Shown one piece after another: positions 1-8,930 of a stretch of 64,000 bases of DNA. The stretch comes from CADCWN01 sp046328475 (lineage in GTDB: Bacteria; Chloroflexota; Chloroflexia; Thermomicrobiales; CADCWN01): positions 6,248-70,247 of the forward strand of contig JAXLWN010000036.1 of assembly GCA_046328475.1 (NCBI GenBank), read 5' to 3'. Numbering within the stretch: the first letter of the stretch is position 1; every line of letters begins with the position of its first letter. The position numbers and the translations under genes were made by a program. Below the pieces are notes generated by a model. That model made no database searches. It was not told where the DNA came from and worked only from the letters and a program-made list of their open reading frames with translations.

Positions 1-825
1 CTCACCGTCACCGAGCGCGGCCCGGTGCGCGGCATCGTCCGCCTCCGCCGCACCTTCCTCTCCTCGAGATCATCCAGCAGATCATCATCTACCGCGACAG
101 TCCGCGCATCGACTTCGCCACCACGATCACCTGGCGCGAGCACCAGATCCTGCTCAAGCCGCCTTCCCGGTCGCTATCCACGCCGGGCACGCCACCTACG
201 AGGTGCAGTTCGGCAACGTCGAGCGCCCCACCCACCGCAACACCAGCTGGGACCGCGCCCGCTTCGAGGTCTGCGCCCAGCGCTGGGCCGACCTCTCCGA
301 AGGCGACTACGGCGTCGCCCTGCTCAACGACGGCAAGTACGGCTACGACATCCACGGCAACACGATGCGCCTCACCCTGCTCAAGTCCGGCATCATGCCC
401 GACCCCAACGCCGACCAGGGCCGCCACCAGTTCACCTACATCCCCCCCATCCCGGCGACTGGCGCACCGCCGACGTCCACGCCCACGCCGCCGCCCTCGA
501 CTCCCCGCTCCAGGCCCGCGAAGCCCCCGCCGCGCCCGGCGGCACCACCCGCGACCGCCTCATCCTCGCCACCTGCGACCGCCCCGGCCTCATCATCGAC
601 ACCATCAAGCCCGCCAACGACGGCCGCGGCCTCATCCTCCGCCTCTACGAAGCCCACGGCACCCGCGGCCCCGCCACCTCACCTTCGCCCACCCCATCGC
701 CACCGCCGAGGGTGAACCTGCTGGAAGAGCACATCGGTCCCGCAGAACGCACAGACACACACGGTGTCACCCTCACCGTGCAGCCGTATGAACTGAAGAC
801 CCTGCGCGTGCAACTATGCCAATAG
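1..825 (+). pseudogene. GH38 alpha-mannosidase, C-terminal part, frameshifted and cut by window edge
   Basis: This is the tail of a glycoside hydrolase family 38 alpha-mannosidase, which removes alpha-linked mannose from glycans. Three frames carry consecutive pieces of one protein: frame 1 to about base 60, frame 3 with IIIYRDSPRIDFATTITWRE to about 158, frame 2 with the family hallmark LLNDGKYGYDIHGNTMRLTL and DPNADQGRHQFTY to about 450, then frame 1 with LILRLYEAHGTRG, NLLEEHIG and the usual ending PYELKTLRVQ. A further shift and back-shift lies near 675-710. The catalytic domain is outside the window. Continuous similarity over several frame changes suggests indel errors or recent decay; I cannot tell which. 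Confidence 0.8.
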
Positions 826-893
826 ACATGGAGCGATGGTCGCCCTAAAATCCTATCTAGACAGTCCGGGTGTTTGTCTGTGGGGGGTGAGAT

Positions 894-1131
894 ATGGCCT
901 GGCAAGTACAAGAGGCGAAGCAGCGCTTTAGCGCGCTTGTGCAAGACGCGCTTAGAGGATGGGCCGCAGATCGTGACGCGACATGGCGAGGCGGTGGTAG
1001 TCGTAATTTCAATCGACGAGTATGAGCGCCTGCGTGGGAAGCGCCCACCCTTCAACGAATTCCTCCTTACTGCGCCAGACTTCTCAGAACTGGAGACGGG
1101 TCGATGTTCTCGACACAAAGATACCGAATAG
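894..1131 (+). pseudogene. Phd/YefM-type antitoxin, frameshifted
   Basis: The ATG at 894 begins MAWQVQEAKQRFSALVQDAL in frame 3, the typical N-terminus of Phd/YefM antitoxins that bind DNA and neutralise a partner toxin. Near base 948 the similarity moves to frame 1 and continues EDGPQIVTRHGEAVVVVISIDEYERLRG, the family core. The C-terminal part (FNEFLLTAPDFSELE) is the usual toxin-binding tail and may contain a second shift. The gene would form a toxin-antitoxin pair with the VapC-like gene at 1702, but about 570 bp now separate them, whereas such pairs normally overlap or abut. Confidence 0.75.
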
Positions 1132-1701
1132 GCGGTCGCCAGCGTGCGGTCTGGGCGTTGACGAGGCAGAGGACGCACAGGATGGGGGGGTCGGGAGGGA
1201 AGATCGCCCAGTCAGCCGAGGCAGTCGACATGCGGACGGTACCCAGCGCGCGATTGTCCGCGTGCCGCGCGGGGCGGCGCGCGGCTCCACGGCCACCGTC
1301 TCAGAGAGCCCTTGTCGGCCAGCCGCGGGGAGGCGGTCGGGTCCGCAGTCGCAGAGCGGCACCGCGATCGCTACGGTGACGATGAGCGTGTGCGCCTTCT
1401 GCTTGTCGTCGCCGGGGACACGCGCTGCTCGCGATCAGCACGCGCCCGTCGCTGCTCCGGCGCCAGGAGGCGGGCACCGCCCGGCGACCGGCGATCGGCA
1501 GGGCGCGCGCGGGCAGCCCTCGCGCACCTCGCGCGGCTGAGAACAGCCAGCCGATGGGCAGCCGGGTACGAGCACGCCACGCGCAGCGCCAGGGCAGCGC
1601 CCCCCGCCGACGGCGCTCGCTCGCTGCTGCCGCAGGCCGCCCGTCGGTCAATCAGCCCCCAGGCCGCTGGCAGCCCGGTCAGCCCTTGACCAGGAGGCAC
1701 C
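1132..1701. other. 570-bp stretch between antitoxin and toxin, possibly a degraded transposase
   Basis: No intact gene is supported. On the minus strand the piece KQKAHTLIVTV (about 1380-1412) followed some 30 residues later by ADKGS-like residues (about 1310-1325) faintly resembles the region around the catalytic core of IS4/IS5-type DDE transposases. No terminal inverted repeats or target duplication were recognised. The insertion-like position between two genes that should be adjacent is the main reason for suspecting a decayed mobile element. Confidence 0.25.
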
Positions 1702-2120
1702 GTGAACATGGCCACACCGAGGGTACCTGGCAATGTGCTCTCCGGGCGCGCAAACCTGCGGGTGATCCGCAGGTGCGTACCGGGGTTGCCCGTACGCCTG
1801 GGACCGATCTGTATATCAGTGTGTTGGTTATCGGCGAGATTCGGCAAGGCATTGAACGCTTGCGCCGCCGCGACCCAGCACAGGCCACTATCTTCGATAC
1901 CTGGCTGACGACACTGCGCCAAACCTACGCCGATCGACTCCTCCCAGTAACGGCTGAGATTACTGAAACCTGGGGCAGGCTCAATGTGCCTGATCCTCTG
2001 CCGACGATTGATGGCATGCTTGCAGCCACGGCGCTGGTTCATGGGCTGACGCTAGTCACGCGTAACACAAGCGACGTTGCACGCAGCGGTGTCCAACTCT
2101 TCAACCCCTTCAGTTCGTAG
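1702..2120 (+). pseudogene. PIN-domain (VapC/FitB-like) toxin with damaged N-terminus
   Basis: From about 1750 to the stop at 2120 the sequence encodes a PIN-domain ribonuclease: KPAGDPQV, ISVLVIGEIRQGIERL with the conserved Glu, TAEITETWG, then PTIDGMLAATALVHGLTLVTRNTSD with the conserved acidic and Asn residues. The start is a GTG at 1702 with AGGAGG upstream, or an ATG at 1708. The first strand reads VPGNVLS where the family has LDTNVLS, so the first metal-binding Asp is absent, and a frame change follows near 1745. The toxin is probably inactive unless the sequence is in error. Its 3' end overlaps the opposing nadR frame. Confidence 0.75.
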
Positions 2121-3089
2121 CACACGCTCGCCAATCACCGCCACCGCCCGCGCCAATCGCTCTTCGCGGGAGCCGCGCAGCAGCACGTATTCGCGGCCGG
2201 TGCGCTCCAGCCTTCCACGAAGGTGTCGTGCATCCAGTGGCGGATGTGCTCGCCATCCCGCAGGCCATCCTGCACGAAGGGGATTTCGTCGCCGGTGAGC
2301 AGGTAGAGGTCGTAGCGGCAACTGTCGGCGATGGCCTCGACCGCCGGGGAACGCGCATCAAGGTAGCGGCGGCCAAATGCTGGTGGCGAAGGCGTCGGTG
2401 TCGCAGATCAGCAGGCCACTCGACTCGCGCGCGGCGGCATCCTCCATGCGGCATTGCTCGGCCGCGATGTGGGTGAACTCCTCGGTCCGCCAGTCCGATT
2501 GGTCGCCGCGCGCCAGTCGCGCCTCGGAGTACTCGCGCCCATACTCCGGCACCCAGGTGGTGCGGTAGAGCGCCGCCAGATCCCGCGCCAGCGTCGTCGT
2601 CCCGGTCGATTCGGCCCCGACGACGCAGACGCGCTTCGCCAGGTAGGCAGCAACGGCGGCTCTAGATACTCCCACATCGCCAGCGGGTCGGCGCGCGCAC
2701 CGCCGTCCCCGAGCAGGACACCGCCAGCCGCGCCGGGTCCACCGCGACGTGGCAACAGCCGAGGAAGTGGGCGTACCGCTCGCCATACCCCTCCGACGTG
2801 AAGACCACATCGGGCCGACCACCGACAGCCGATCGTCAACTCGGCCCAGAGCTGCGAATCATCATCCGGGTAGTGGTCATCGATCGCCAGCACGGTCACA
2901 TCGGTGGATCTCGCGCAGCCACGCCGCCCGCAACTCACCCGAGAGCAGCTGCTCCGGCTTGCCGCAGACGATCACCGTCAGGTGGTCCACCCGCGCCGCC
3001 GCTGTATCGATCAGATACCTGTGCCCCCGATGCGGCGGGTAGAACTTCCCGATGACCACGCCCGTGCGACCAAGCTTCCCGCCCATCAT
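2052..3089 (-). pseudogene. nadR: NadR-like NMN adenylyltransferase / ribosylnicotinamide kinase, frameshifted
   Basis: The N-terminal piece (GVVIGKFYPPHRGHRYLIDT) is a nucleotidyltransferase domain with the HxGH-type motif, as in NMN adenylyltransferases. The middle has AIDDHYPDDDSQLW. The C-terminal piece has the P-loop GAESTGTTTLA, then VPEYGREYSEAR and LLICDTDAFAT, typical of the ribosylnicotinamide kinase domain of NadR. The tail LERTGREYVLLRGSREERL lies in yet another frame. At least four frame changes are needed to read it through. The ATG at 3089 is followed at once by a second ATG. It lies 134 bp downstream of pnuC on the same strand, so the two would form an NAD-salvage operon: PnuC imports nicotinamide riboside and NadR phosphorylates and adenylates it. 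Confidence 0.85.
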
Positions 3090-3223
3090 GCCCTCGCTAC
3101 GGGACCATGCCCCGTTGTTCGCCCAATGCTGGGAGAGGAGTGGCCACAGCAACGGTAGGGGTTGAGGTCACCAGCGACCGCCGCCACTCTCGCAGCCCAG
3201 CAGGCAAAGGCCGAGGAAGAGCG

Positions 3224-3793
3224 CTAGAGTGCCGCCGTCAGTGGCAGCCCACGGTTGGCGTAGAGCCAGATGTAGATGATGTCGGCGGTGATCCAGACGT
3301 ACCAGTTCTCGAGCAGCTTGCGCGTCAGCAGGTACTGCGCCACCAGGCTGAGTACGGTGGTCAGTGCATCGAGGAATGGCGCGGAATCATTGACGGAGCG
3401 CAGGAAGATGGTCAGGCCGGCGGTTGCGGCCACCGCCAGGGCAGCCAGGATCGCCAGGTGCGCCGGGGAAGCGCGCGAGACGAGCAACCGGGTCTGCTGT
3501 TCGCCGCCGCGTAGCCACCAGTACCAGCCGAGGATGCCGAGCACGATGTAGAAGAATTGCAGCGTCATGTCGGCGAAGAGGCGCGCTTCGAAGAAGAGCA
3601 CGATGTAGAAGACGTTGCTCGCGAGGCCGATCGGCCAATTCAGGATCTGCTGCCGCACCGTCAGCCAGACGCAGACGCCACCGGTGACGAAGCCGAAGAC
3701 CTCGGTCATATCCAGTGGCAGCCATCCGAGCAGGGTTCCGGCGACTAATGCTGCCGACAGGGCGATTGCGCTTGCGACTTCCCAGCGTTTCAT
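3224..3793 (-). CDS. pnuC: PnuC-type nicotinamide riboside transporter
   Basis: This 189-residue membrane protein has about seven hydrophobic segments and the PnuC signatures WPIGLASNVFYIVLFFEARLFADM, GWYWWLRGG and the C-terminal NWYVWITADIIYIWLYANRG. PnuC proteins carry out facilitated diffusion of nicotinamide riboside across the cytoplasmic membrane and depend on intracellular phosphorylation by NadR for net uptake. The neighbour downstream is a NadR-type gene, which agrees with this role. The upstream region holds a good promoter overlapped by a palindrome and faces the divergent nrtR gene. The reading frame is intact, unlike its neighbour. Confidence 0.95.
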   Translation of the reverse strand: MKRWEVASAIALSAALVAGTLLGWLPLDMTEVFGFVTGGVCVWLTVRQQILNWPIGLASNVFYIVLFFEARLFADMTLQFFYIVLGILGWYWWLRGGEQQTRLLVSRASPAHLAILAALAVAATAGLTIFLRSVNDSAPFLDALTTVLSLVAQYLLTRKLLENWYVWITADIIYIWLYANRGLPLTAAL

Positions 3794-3816
3794 TGGTCAC
3801 TCCCGATCTCATCAAA

Positions 3817-3844
3817 ACTATATCCTAGTATTACAGTAGTACAA
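3817..3844 (-). promoter_or_regulatory. Sigma-70-type promoter of pnuC-nadR
   Basis: On the minus strand TTGTAC (3844-3839) and TATAGT (3822-3817) are separated by 16 bp and lie 24 bp upstream of the pnuC start. The 15-bp palindrome at 3828-3842 overlaps the -35 box and the spacer, an arrangement suited to repression. Confidence 0.6.
3828..3842. promoter_or_regulatory. Candidate NrtR operator palindrome
   Basis: The sequence GTATTACAGTAGTAC is a 15-bp palindrome with one mismatched pair and a central A. It lies between divergent pnuC and nrtR and overlaps the pnuC promoter. NrtR regulators are known to bind palindromes in front of NAD-metabolism genes, so this is the natural candidate site; the assignment is inferred from position and symmetry. 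Confidence 0.5.
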
Positions 3845-3976
3845 TTGCTCATCGCTGTCAACTGGGCGATACTCCGACAAGCCAACGGGGTTCCAGACCT
3901 ACACTTGACGCTCGGGCATCCTGGCTATTCAGTCGCCCCTCCGAATGTCACCAGACCATTATCTATGTGAGGTGCC

Positions 3977-4651
3977 ATGCCGATCGACCGCGTCGCCGTC
4001 GCCGTCGATGTTGCCTGCTTTGCGCTCCGCGAGGGAGCGTTACGATTGCTACTCGTGCGGCGGCAGGCCGCACCGTTCGCGGATACCTGGGCGCTGCCGG
4101 GTGGCGTTGTGCAGGGCCACGAACCGCTCGAAACTGCCGCGACGCGCATCCTCGCCGAGCGGACGGGGCTTGCCGTGGCCTACCTGGAGCAGCTGTACAC
4201 GTTCGGTGATCCCGACCGCGACCCGCGTGGTCGGACATTGTCGGTTGCGTACTATGCGTTGCTGCCTCCCACGGCGCTGGCCGATGCGGCCCAACCGGGG
4301 CGGGCGGTTGGCGAGTTGCGGTGGGCCGATGCGGACGAGTTGCCGGAACTCGCGTTCGACCACGGGCGAATCGCGGCGTATGCGCGGCAGCGCCTGGCGC
4401 AGAAGCTGGCGTATAGCCCGCTGGCGTTCTACCTGCTGCCGGAGAAGTTCACGATGGCCGACCTGCGCCGGGTCCACGAGGCGATCGAGGGTCGGCGCTA
4501 CACGCACCTGAGCAACTTCCAGACGTTGATGCGGACGCGCTGGGATCTGTTGCGCGTCCCTGGCGAGTTCGACCGCACGAGTAAGCGTCCGGCGCAGCGC
4601 TACCGGTATGGCGGGGCGCTGGAAGTGCCGGGGCCGCCGGGCGAGGGGTGA
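3977..4651 (+). CDS. nrtR: NrtR-type Nudix transcriptional regulator
   Basis: The 224-residue protein has an N-terminal Nudix domain (about 1-140, with WALPGGVVQGHE and AATRILAERTGL) and a C-terminal winged-helix domain (about 150-215, with FYLLPEKFTMADLRRVHEAI and SNFQTLMRTRWDL). In the Nudix box the usual RE..EE acidic residues are changed (RILAER), which fits NrtR proteins that sense ADP-ribose but have lost or weakened hydrolase activity. NrtR represses genes of NAD synthesis and salvage; the divergent pnuC-nadR unit is the obvious target. GAGGTG stands five bases before the ATG. The distal end meets an array of CGAACGGG repeats. Confidence 0.88.
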   Translation: MPIDRVAVAVDVACFALREGALRLLLVRRQAAPFADTWALPGGVVQGHEPLETAATRILAERTGLAVAYLEQLYTFGDPDRDPRGRTLSVAYYALLPPTALADAAQPGRAVGELRWADADELPELAFDHGRIAAYARQRLAQKLAYSPLAFYLLPEKFTMADLRRVHEAIEGRRYTHLSNFQTLMRTRWDLLRVPGEFDRTSKRPAQRYRYGGALEVPGPPGEG

Positions 4652-4716
4652 GCAGGCGAGCAGGAGAACGGGCGAACGGGAGAACGGGCGATAGGGCGAT
4701 GAGCACGGCTCGGGGA
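4652..4716 (+). repeat. Short tandem repeat array, CGAACGGG type
   Basis: Imperfect copies of an 8-bp unit (GAACGGGC/GAGAACGG, with a drift to GATAGGGC) lie between the 3' end of nrtR and the convergent M24 peptidase gene. A reverse-complement copy (GTTCGCCTGTTCGCCC) is found at 4755-4775, inside the 3' end of the opposing gene. Confidence 0.7.
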
Positions 4717-4722
4717 CTCTCT

Positions 4723-6135
4723 TCAGCGAGCGTATGGCTTGTGGTGAAGGGTTCTCCTGTTCGCCTGTTCGCCCATTGCCGTCGGGACTTCGCCAGGGCT
4801 TTGCCGGGGGCGAGCCAGAGGGGGGCGAGGTAAGCGGGGGTGGTGGAGAGCGGGAGCACCTCGTCCTTGATCTGGATGCCGAGTTCCTGGCCGCTGAAGG
4901 CCTGGCGAGCGGCGATGCGCGCCCAGGTCGCGGTGGCGCGCCTGGAGGGCGGCGCGGAGATCGGCGTCGGCGACGATGATGGGGTCCTCGCAGTTGACGG
5001 CGCGGCCGGGCGGCATGGGGACGGGGATGATGTCGCACTGGAAGGGCATGCCGGAGGCGAGCTGGGCGGGGCTGCCGGGATAGATGGGGGTGGACCCACT
5101 CGTCATAGCCGGTGAGGTGGGCGGGGGTTGAGGGGGGGGGCTGACTGGAGGCCGCCCTCGGCGGGGACGGCGGTGACGCGCTCGTGGATGTAGCCGCCGG
5201 TGACGCCGGACCGATGGTCTCGTGCGCAGGTGGCGGCGCTGATGACCAGGGGATGGCGATCTGGTCCGAGGAAGGCTTGGTCGTCGTCGGTGGCGAGGCC
5301 GGCGCAGGCGCAGAGGCCACCCCGAAGCCGACCGCGGTAACGGCGTCGCCGCGCGCGATGCGGCGGGTGCCGGGCTGCGCAGACCGACGATCGGGCCGGT
5401 GCCGGAGGCGAAGAGGGACGTGGGTGGAGAGGGGGTCGCCCTCGTAGCCCATGTTGCCGACGGTGGCGAGTTCGGTGAGGCCGGGGCGGGCCGCGCACGT
5501 GCGTGCGACGGCGGCGGTGGCGCGGGCGGCGGCCCACTCGAAGGCGGCTCGATCTGCTCGGGCTCGGCGACGGTGGCGCGGAGGCCGGTGGTGGGGTCGA
5601 GCAGGATGGGGGTGGCCTCGCGGACGGCGGCGGGGTCGCCGGTGAGGTCGCGGAGGGTGTCGACGAGCATGGCGGGGGCGAAGCCGAGGCGCGCCGGACC
5701 ACTCGGCGGGGGTGAGGTATTTCCAGCCGATCGGGCCGACCGACTGGCTTGGGGCGGAGGCCGGCGTCGCGCAGGGCGTCGGCGAGGCGGGGAGCGCGGC
5801 GGCGGTCCTGGCCGGGGAGGCTGAGGAAGCTGGCAGAGGGCGACCTCGACGGGGAGGGCGAGCAGGCTGGCGTAGTCGGAGCCCTCGTTGCCGACGGAGG
5901 ATGCGGCGGTCGGCGGGGCCGAGGAGGAGGACGGCCTCCTCGAAGCGGGGGTCGAAGCCGATCAGGTAGGTGAGGTTGGCGTAGTGCTCGCGGTCGCCGT
6001 AGACGACGAGCCGGTCGGCGTTGGCGGCGGCGTAGGCACGCGCGCAGCAGGCGGCGTGGGTGGCGGCGGGGATCGCGGGGCGTTCCGCGATGTCGCCGAA
6101 GTCGGGGAGGGCAGGTCGCGCCAGGTGATCTCCAT
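4723..6135 (-). pseudogene. M24-family peptidase (Xaa-Pro aminopeptidase-like), frameshifted
   Basis: The ATG at 6135 starts MEITWRDLP, and pieces in several frames continue as a creatinase/aminopeptidase-type protein: VVYGDREHYANLTYLIGFDPRFEEA, GPIGWKYLTPAEW, MLVDTLRDLTGDPAAVREAT, GNMGYEGDPLSTH, GVTGGYIHERVTAV, PAQLASGMPFQCDIIPVPMPPGR and LGIQIKDEVLPLSTTPAYLAPLWLAPGKAL. This order of N-terminal and pita-bread parts fits M24 relatives in which metal ligands are often replaced. I could not confirm a full metal-ligand set because of the frame changes. The end is uncertain: the last conserved residues are near 4790 and the frame then runs into a repeat. It lies 50 bp downstream of the nitroreductase gene, probably in one operon. 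Confidence 0.7.
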
Positions 6136-6185
6136 GGTGCTCCTCGCTTGGCTGGGGTGCCCGAGGGCGGGCATCTTTGTCTGGC

Positions 6186-6892
6186 TCACTTGCGGATCAG
6201 GATCTGGCTCAGGGCTTCTTCTCCAGGGCATGGGTCGGCACGGTGGCGTCAGGGGCAGGGTAGCCGACCGGGATGACGACGTAGGCACGCTCGTTGCGGG
6301 GGCGCTCCAGGATGCTGAGGAAGCCCATCGGGTTGGGGGTGTGGGTGAGGGCGGCGAGGCCGGCGTGGGTGAACTGGCGAGGAAGAGGCCAGCGGCGTGC
6401 CGACCGACTCGGCGACATAGTAGTGCTTGAACTGGCGCTCGGTCCCATCCGGCTGCACGAGGCCAGGCCTGGGCGAAGACGATGACGATGTAGGGGGCGT
6501 CGGTAGGGTGGAGTGTGACGGGGTCGGTGCCGAGGGCGAGGGCCGCGCGCCACTCGGGCGTGATGTGGCGGGCGTAGAAGTCGCGCTCCTCCTCCTCGGC
6601 GGCGGCGCGCAGGCGGGCTTTGGTCCGGATCGCCGATGACGACGAAGGTCAGGGTTGCTGATTGGCACCGGAGGGCGCTGCCGGCGGCGGCGATGGCGTT
6701 CTCGATCGAGTCGAAGGGGACGGGGTCGGGCGAGCGATTGGCGGATGCTGCGGCGCGTGCGCATGGTGGCCCAGGAAGGCCTGCGAGCGCGCGAGGCTTT
6801 CCTCGAAGGGTGGTCGCGTGTAATGCAGCGGCGTGGTGACGTAGCTGGCGTCGTTTACGAAGGGGTCGACGCCCCCAATTTCCCTCGGCCAT
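6186..6892 (-). pseudogene. Nitroreductase-family flavoprotein, frameshifted
   Basis: The sequence from the ATG at 6892 (MAEGNWG) carries, over several frames, NDASYVTTPLHYTRPPFEES, RTRRSIRQ, DSIENAIAAAGSA with GANQQP in another frame, TFVVIGDP, QFKHYYVAESVG, HAGLAALTHTPNPMGFLSIL and ERPRNERAYVVIPVGYPA. These are hallmarks of the iodotyrosine-deiodinase-like group of nitroreductases, FMN enzymes using NAD(P)H. The C-terminus shows the type of error clearly: restoring one C in a CCC run near 6213 turns EKKP-stop into LSQILIRK-stop, ending at 6186. The gene precedes the M24 peptidase on the same strand. Confidence 0.75.
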
Positions 6893-7118
6893 TCTCCACC
6901 TCTCCATGGGGCACGTTTGTGCCGGTGTTGTCAGGGCGCACTGTAGCATGGGTGTGGGAGGTGGGGGAAGGGGGGCGCTGCGGTGCGGATGTAATCGTGT
7001 ATGTGTGAGTTACGTGTACGCGTGTAATTCGCTTACGATGAAAAGTAGGTTTGTTTTTTGCATTTTCACTTTTTCTTTCTTCCCCAGGTGGGCTGATGTA
7101 GGTGGCTGGCGAAGGCAA

Positions 7119-7240
7119 GGCCCCCATCCCCCCCAATGCTGGGGGGACTTCTTCAGGTGGCGATTGCGTGGGTGTGATGGGGGTGGGATTGGCCCCCTCA
7201 ATCCCCCATGAATGGGGGGACTTTAGCGGGTGGCTGGGGC
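7119..7240. repeat. Paired C-run hairpin element, copy 1
   Basis: Two units of the type GGCCCCC-(CTAA)ATCCCCC-x-GGGGGGACTT(TA) start about 71 bp apart. Each unit can form a C/G hairpin. The same two-unit element recurs at 16043-16166 and 32132-32254. It lies in the 500-bp stretch between the nitroreductase gene and the RHS remnant; the rest of that stretch (6893-7118) contains an AT-rich patch around 7020-7080 but no gene I can support. Confidence 0.7.
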
Positions 7241-8433
7241 GAGGAGATGGTGGTCACAGTGGGCCTCCTCGGGGTGGGTGGCGAATGGGCGGTGGTGCGT
7301 CCTGGTGCCGCTATCTCTACGGACCCGTCGAGGGGGGCAAATCGTGCCAGATTGGGGTGAGTTGCACAGATGGTAATGCGAAGGACAGGGAACGGGCTAT
7401 GACCTGAGCGGCTGGCTCGCCTCGATTGCCCACACGAGCGGCGGCGCGACGCTGGCGAGCTTCGACTATACGCGCAACGCGGCCGGCAATGTGACGCGGC
7501 TCCAGCAGACGGGCGGGAGCGGCCCGGCACCGGCGAGCTATGGAGTACGACCCGGTCGGCAACCGGGTGTCGGTGACGGCGAACGGCGGGACGACCTACG
7601 CGGCCTACGACGGCAACAACCGCCTCTGCTGGGACGGCGGGGCGACGACCGGCCCCTGCAACATGCCGCCCACCGGGGCGACGACCTACGTCAACGACAA
7701 CAACGGCAACCGCACCGGCCGCACGATGGGCGGCGTGACCACGACCTACGGCTACGACAAGGCGAACCGGCTGGTGAGCGTGGGCACTGGCTTGGCCGGC
7801 ACCCACCACCTACAAGTACGACGGTGATGTACCGGGTGGCCAAGACCACGGGCAGCACCACGACTGCCTTCACCTGGGATCGGCTGGGCGCGGGTGGGCT
7901 GGGGGCGGTGATCGGCGACGGGGCGGGAGAGTACGTCTTCGGCCCGGCGGGCTTGCAGGCGCGCGTGGCGGGCGGGGCGGCGCGGTGGTCGCACGCCGAC
8001 GGGCTGGGAGCGTGCGAAGCTTGGTCACCGACGGCGCGGGCGCGGTGGCGGGCGGCGGCGGCTACGAGCCGTGGGGCGCGGCGCAGCCGGGCACGACGGG
8101 GCTGGGGGTCTTCGCCTTCGCGGGGCAGGGGGACGGGGAGGCGGGCTGGTCTCCTGCGGGCGCGGCTGTCTGACCCGGCGACCGGGCGCTTCCTTCAGCA
8201 GGATCCGGCCGGGCTGGCCGCGAGCGGGCCGAACCTGTACGCCTACGCGGGCGGCAACCCGACCAACTACGCCGACCCGAGCGGGCGGGATCTCTTGGCG
8301 GCGATGGCTGCTGGGGCTGCTCACAGTCAACCTGGAAAAGCCCTCGGCGGTAGTCGGTCGGACAGGGGGCATCTTGCGGGTATCGCTCATGCTACCGGAG
8401 GCGGGGTCAACGAAGCGCTCGGCGTTGTCGCCA

Positions 8434-8462
8434 TTGCCGATCAACCAAGGGCGTGCTATAGT
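8434..8462 (+). promoter_or_regulatory. Sigma-70-type promoter of the rpsP operon
   Basis: TTGCCG (8434-8439) and TATAGT (8457-8462) are separated by exactly 17 bp. They lie inside the distal part of the RHS remnant, 115 bp upstream of rpsP. Confidence 0.65.
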
Positions 8463-8472
8463 TTGCGGCGGT

Positions 8473-8493
8473 ACACACTCCTCGCGAGTGTGT
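8473..8493 (+). promoter_or_regulatory. Leader hairpin upstream of rpsP
   Basis: ACACACT (8473-8479) and AGTGTGT (8487-8493) form a 7-bp stem with a 7-base loop that contains part of the palindrome CTCGCGAG. It begins about 11 bases after the -10 box, so it would be near the 5' end of the transcript. It could stabilise the message or serve translational control; no known riboswitch was recognised. Confidence 0.45.
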
Positions 8494-8576
8494 GTCTTGT
8501 TCTGTGCGTGAGGTTTGGGGCGGGCGATGGTCCGCTCGGGTGGAATTGATTGGTCTCAGGGGAGGGATTCGCCAGC

Positions 8577-8888
8577 ATGATCAAACTCCGGCTGCGGCGC
8601 ATGGGTGCCAAGAAGAAGCCGAGCTATCGCATCGTGGTTGCCGATGCCCGCTCGAAGCGCGACGGTCGTTTTGTGGAGATTGTCGGCCATTACAATCCGC
8701 TGACCGAGCCGACGACGATCGTCATCGACGGCGACCGCGCCCGCTACTGGCTGGGCCAGGGTGCGCAGCCGACCGAGCGCGTGGCGAAGCTGCTGAAGAT
8801 TCGCGGCATCACCGACGAGGGCGGCAAGGTGGTGGCGGTCGCGACCGAGGCGGGCGCGGCGGCTGAGACTGCTACGGCGGCCGAGTAG
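8577..8888 (+). CDS. rpsP: 30S ribosomal protein S16
   Basis: The 103-residue protein starts MIKLRLRRMGAKKKPSYRIV and contains ADARSKRDGRFVEIVGHYNPL and AQPTERVAKLLK, the S16 signature. S16 is an assembly protein of the 30S body. The ATG at 8577 is preferred over upstream codons because the conserved N-terminus begins there and GGAGGG stands ten bases before it. A C-terminal Ala/Glu/Thr-rich tail of about 20 residues follows the conserved core. The gene leads an rpsP-khpA-rimM operon. In many bacteria ffh precedes rpsP; here an RHS remnant takes that place. Confidence 0.98.
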   Translation: MIKLRLRRMGAKKKPSYRIVVADARSKRDGRFVEIVGHYNPLTEPTTIVIDGDRARYWLGQGAQPTERVAKLLKIRGITDEGGKVVAVATEAGAAAETATAAE

Positions 8889-8930
8889 CACGACCGCGAC
8901 GCGGCGTTGCTGGCGGGCGGGGAGGCGCGG

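Larger units (their letters stand above)
7395..8549 (+). pseudogene. RHS/YD-repeat protein remnant, 5'-truncated and frameshifted
   Basis: The region begins abruptly inside an RHS repeat (YDLSGWLASIAHTSGGATLASFDYTRNAAGNVT) and continues over several frames with EYDPVGNRVSVTANGGTTY, YDGNNRLCW, NDNNGNRTGRT, TYGYDKANRLVSV, and then the RHS core end GRFLQQDPAGLAASGPNLYAYAGGNPTNYADPSGRD. RHS proteins are large exported shells that carry variable C-terminal toxins. The residues after DPSGRD to the end (about 80) are not recognisable as a toxin. There is no start signal, and the piece ends just before rpsP, so it is best read as a remnant that was placed upstream of the ribosomal operon. Confidence 0.85.

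Noticed and set aside
4049..5452. A 467-residue minus-strand frame across nrtR and the M24 peptidase
   Set aside because: It joins an antisense part of nrtR to out-of-frame peptidase sequence and has no coherent similarity.
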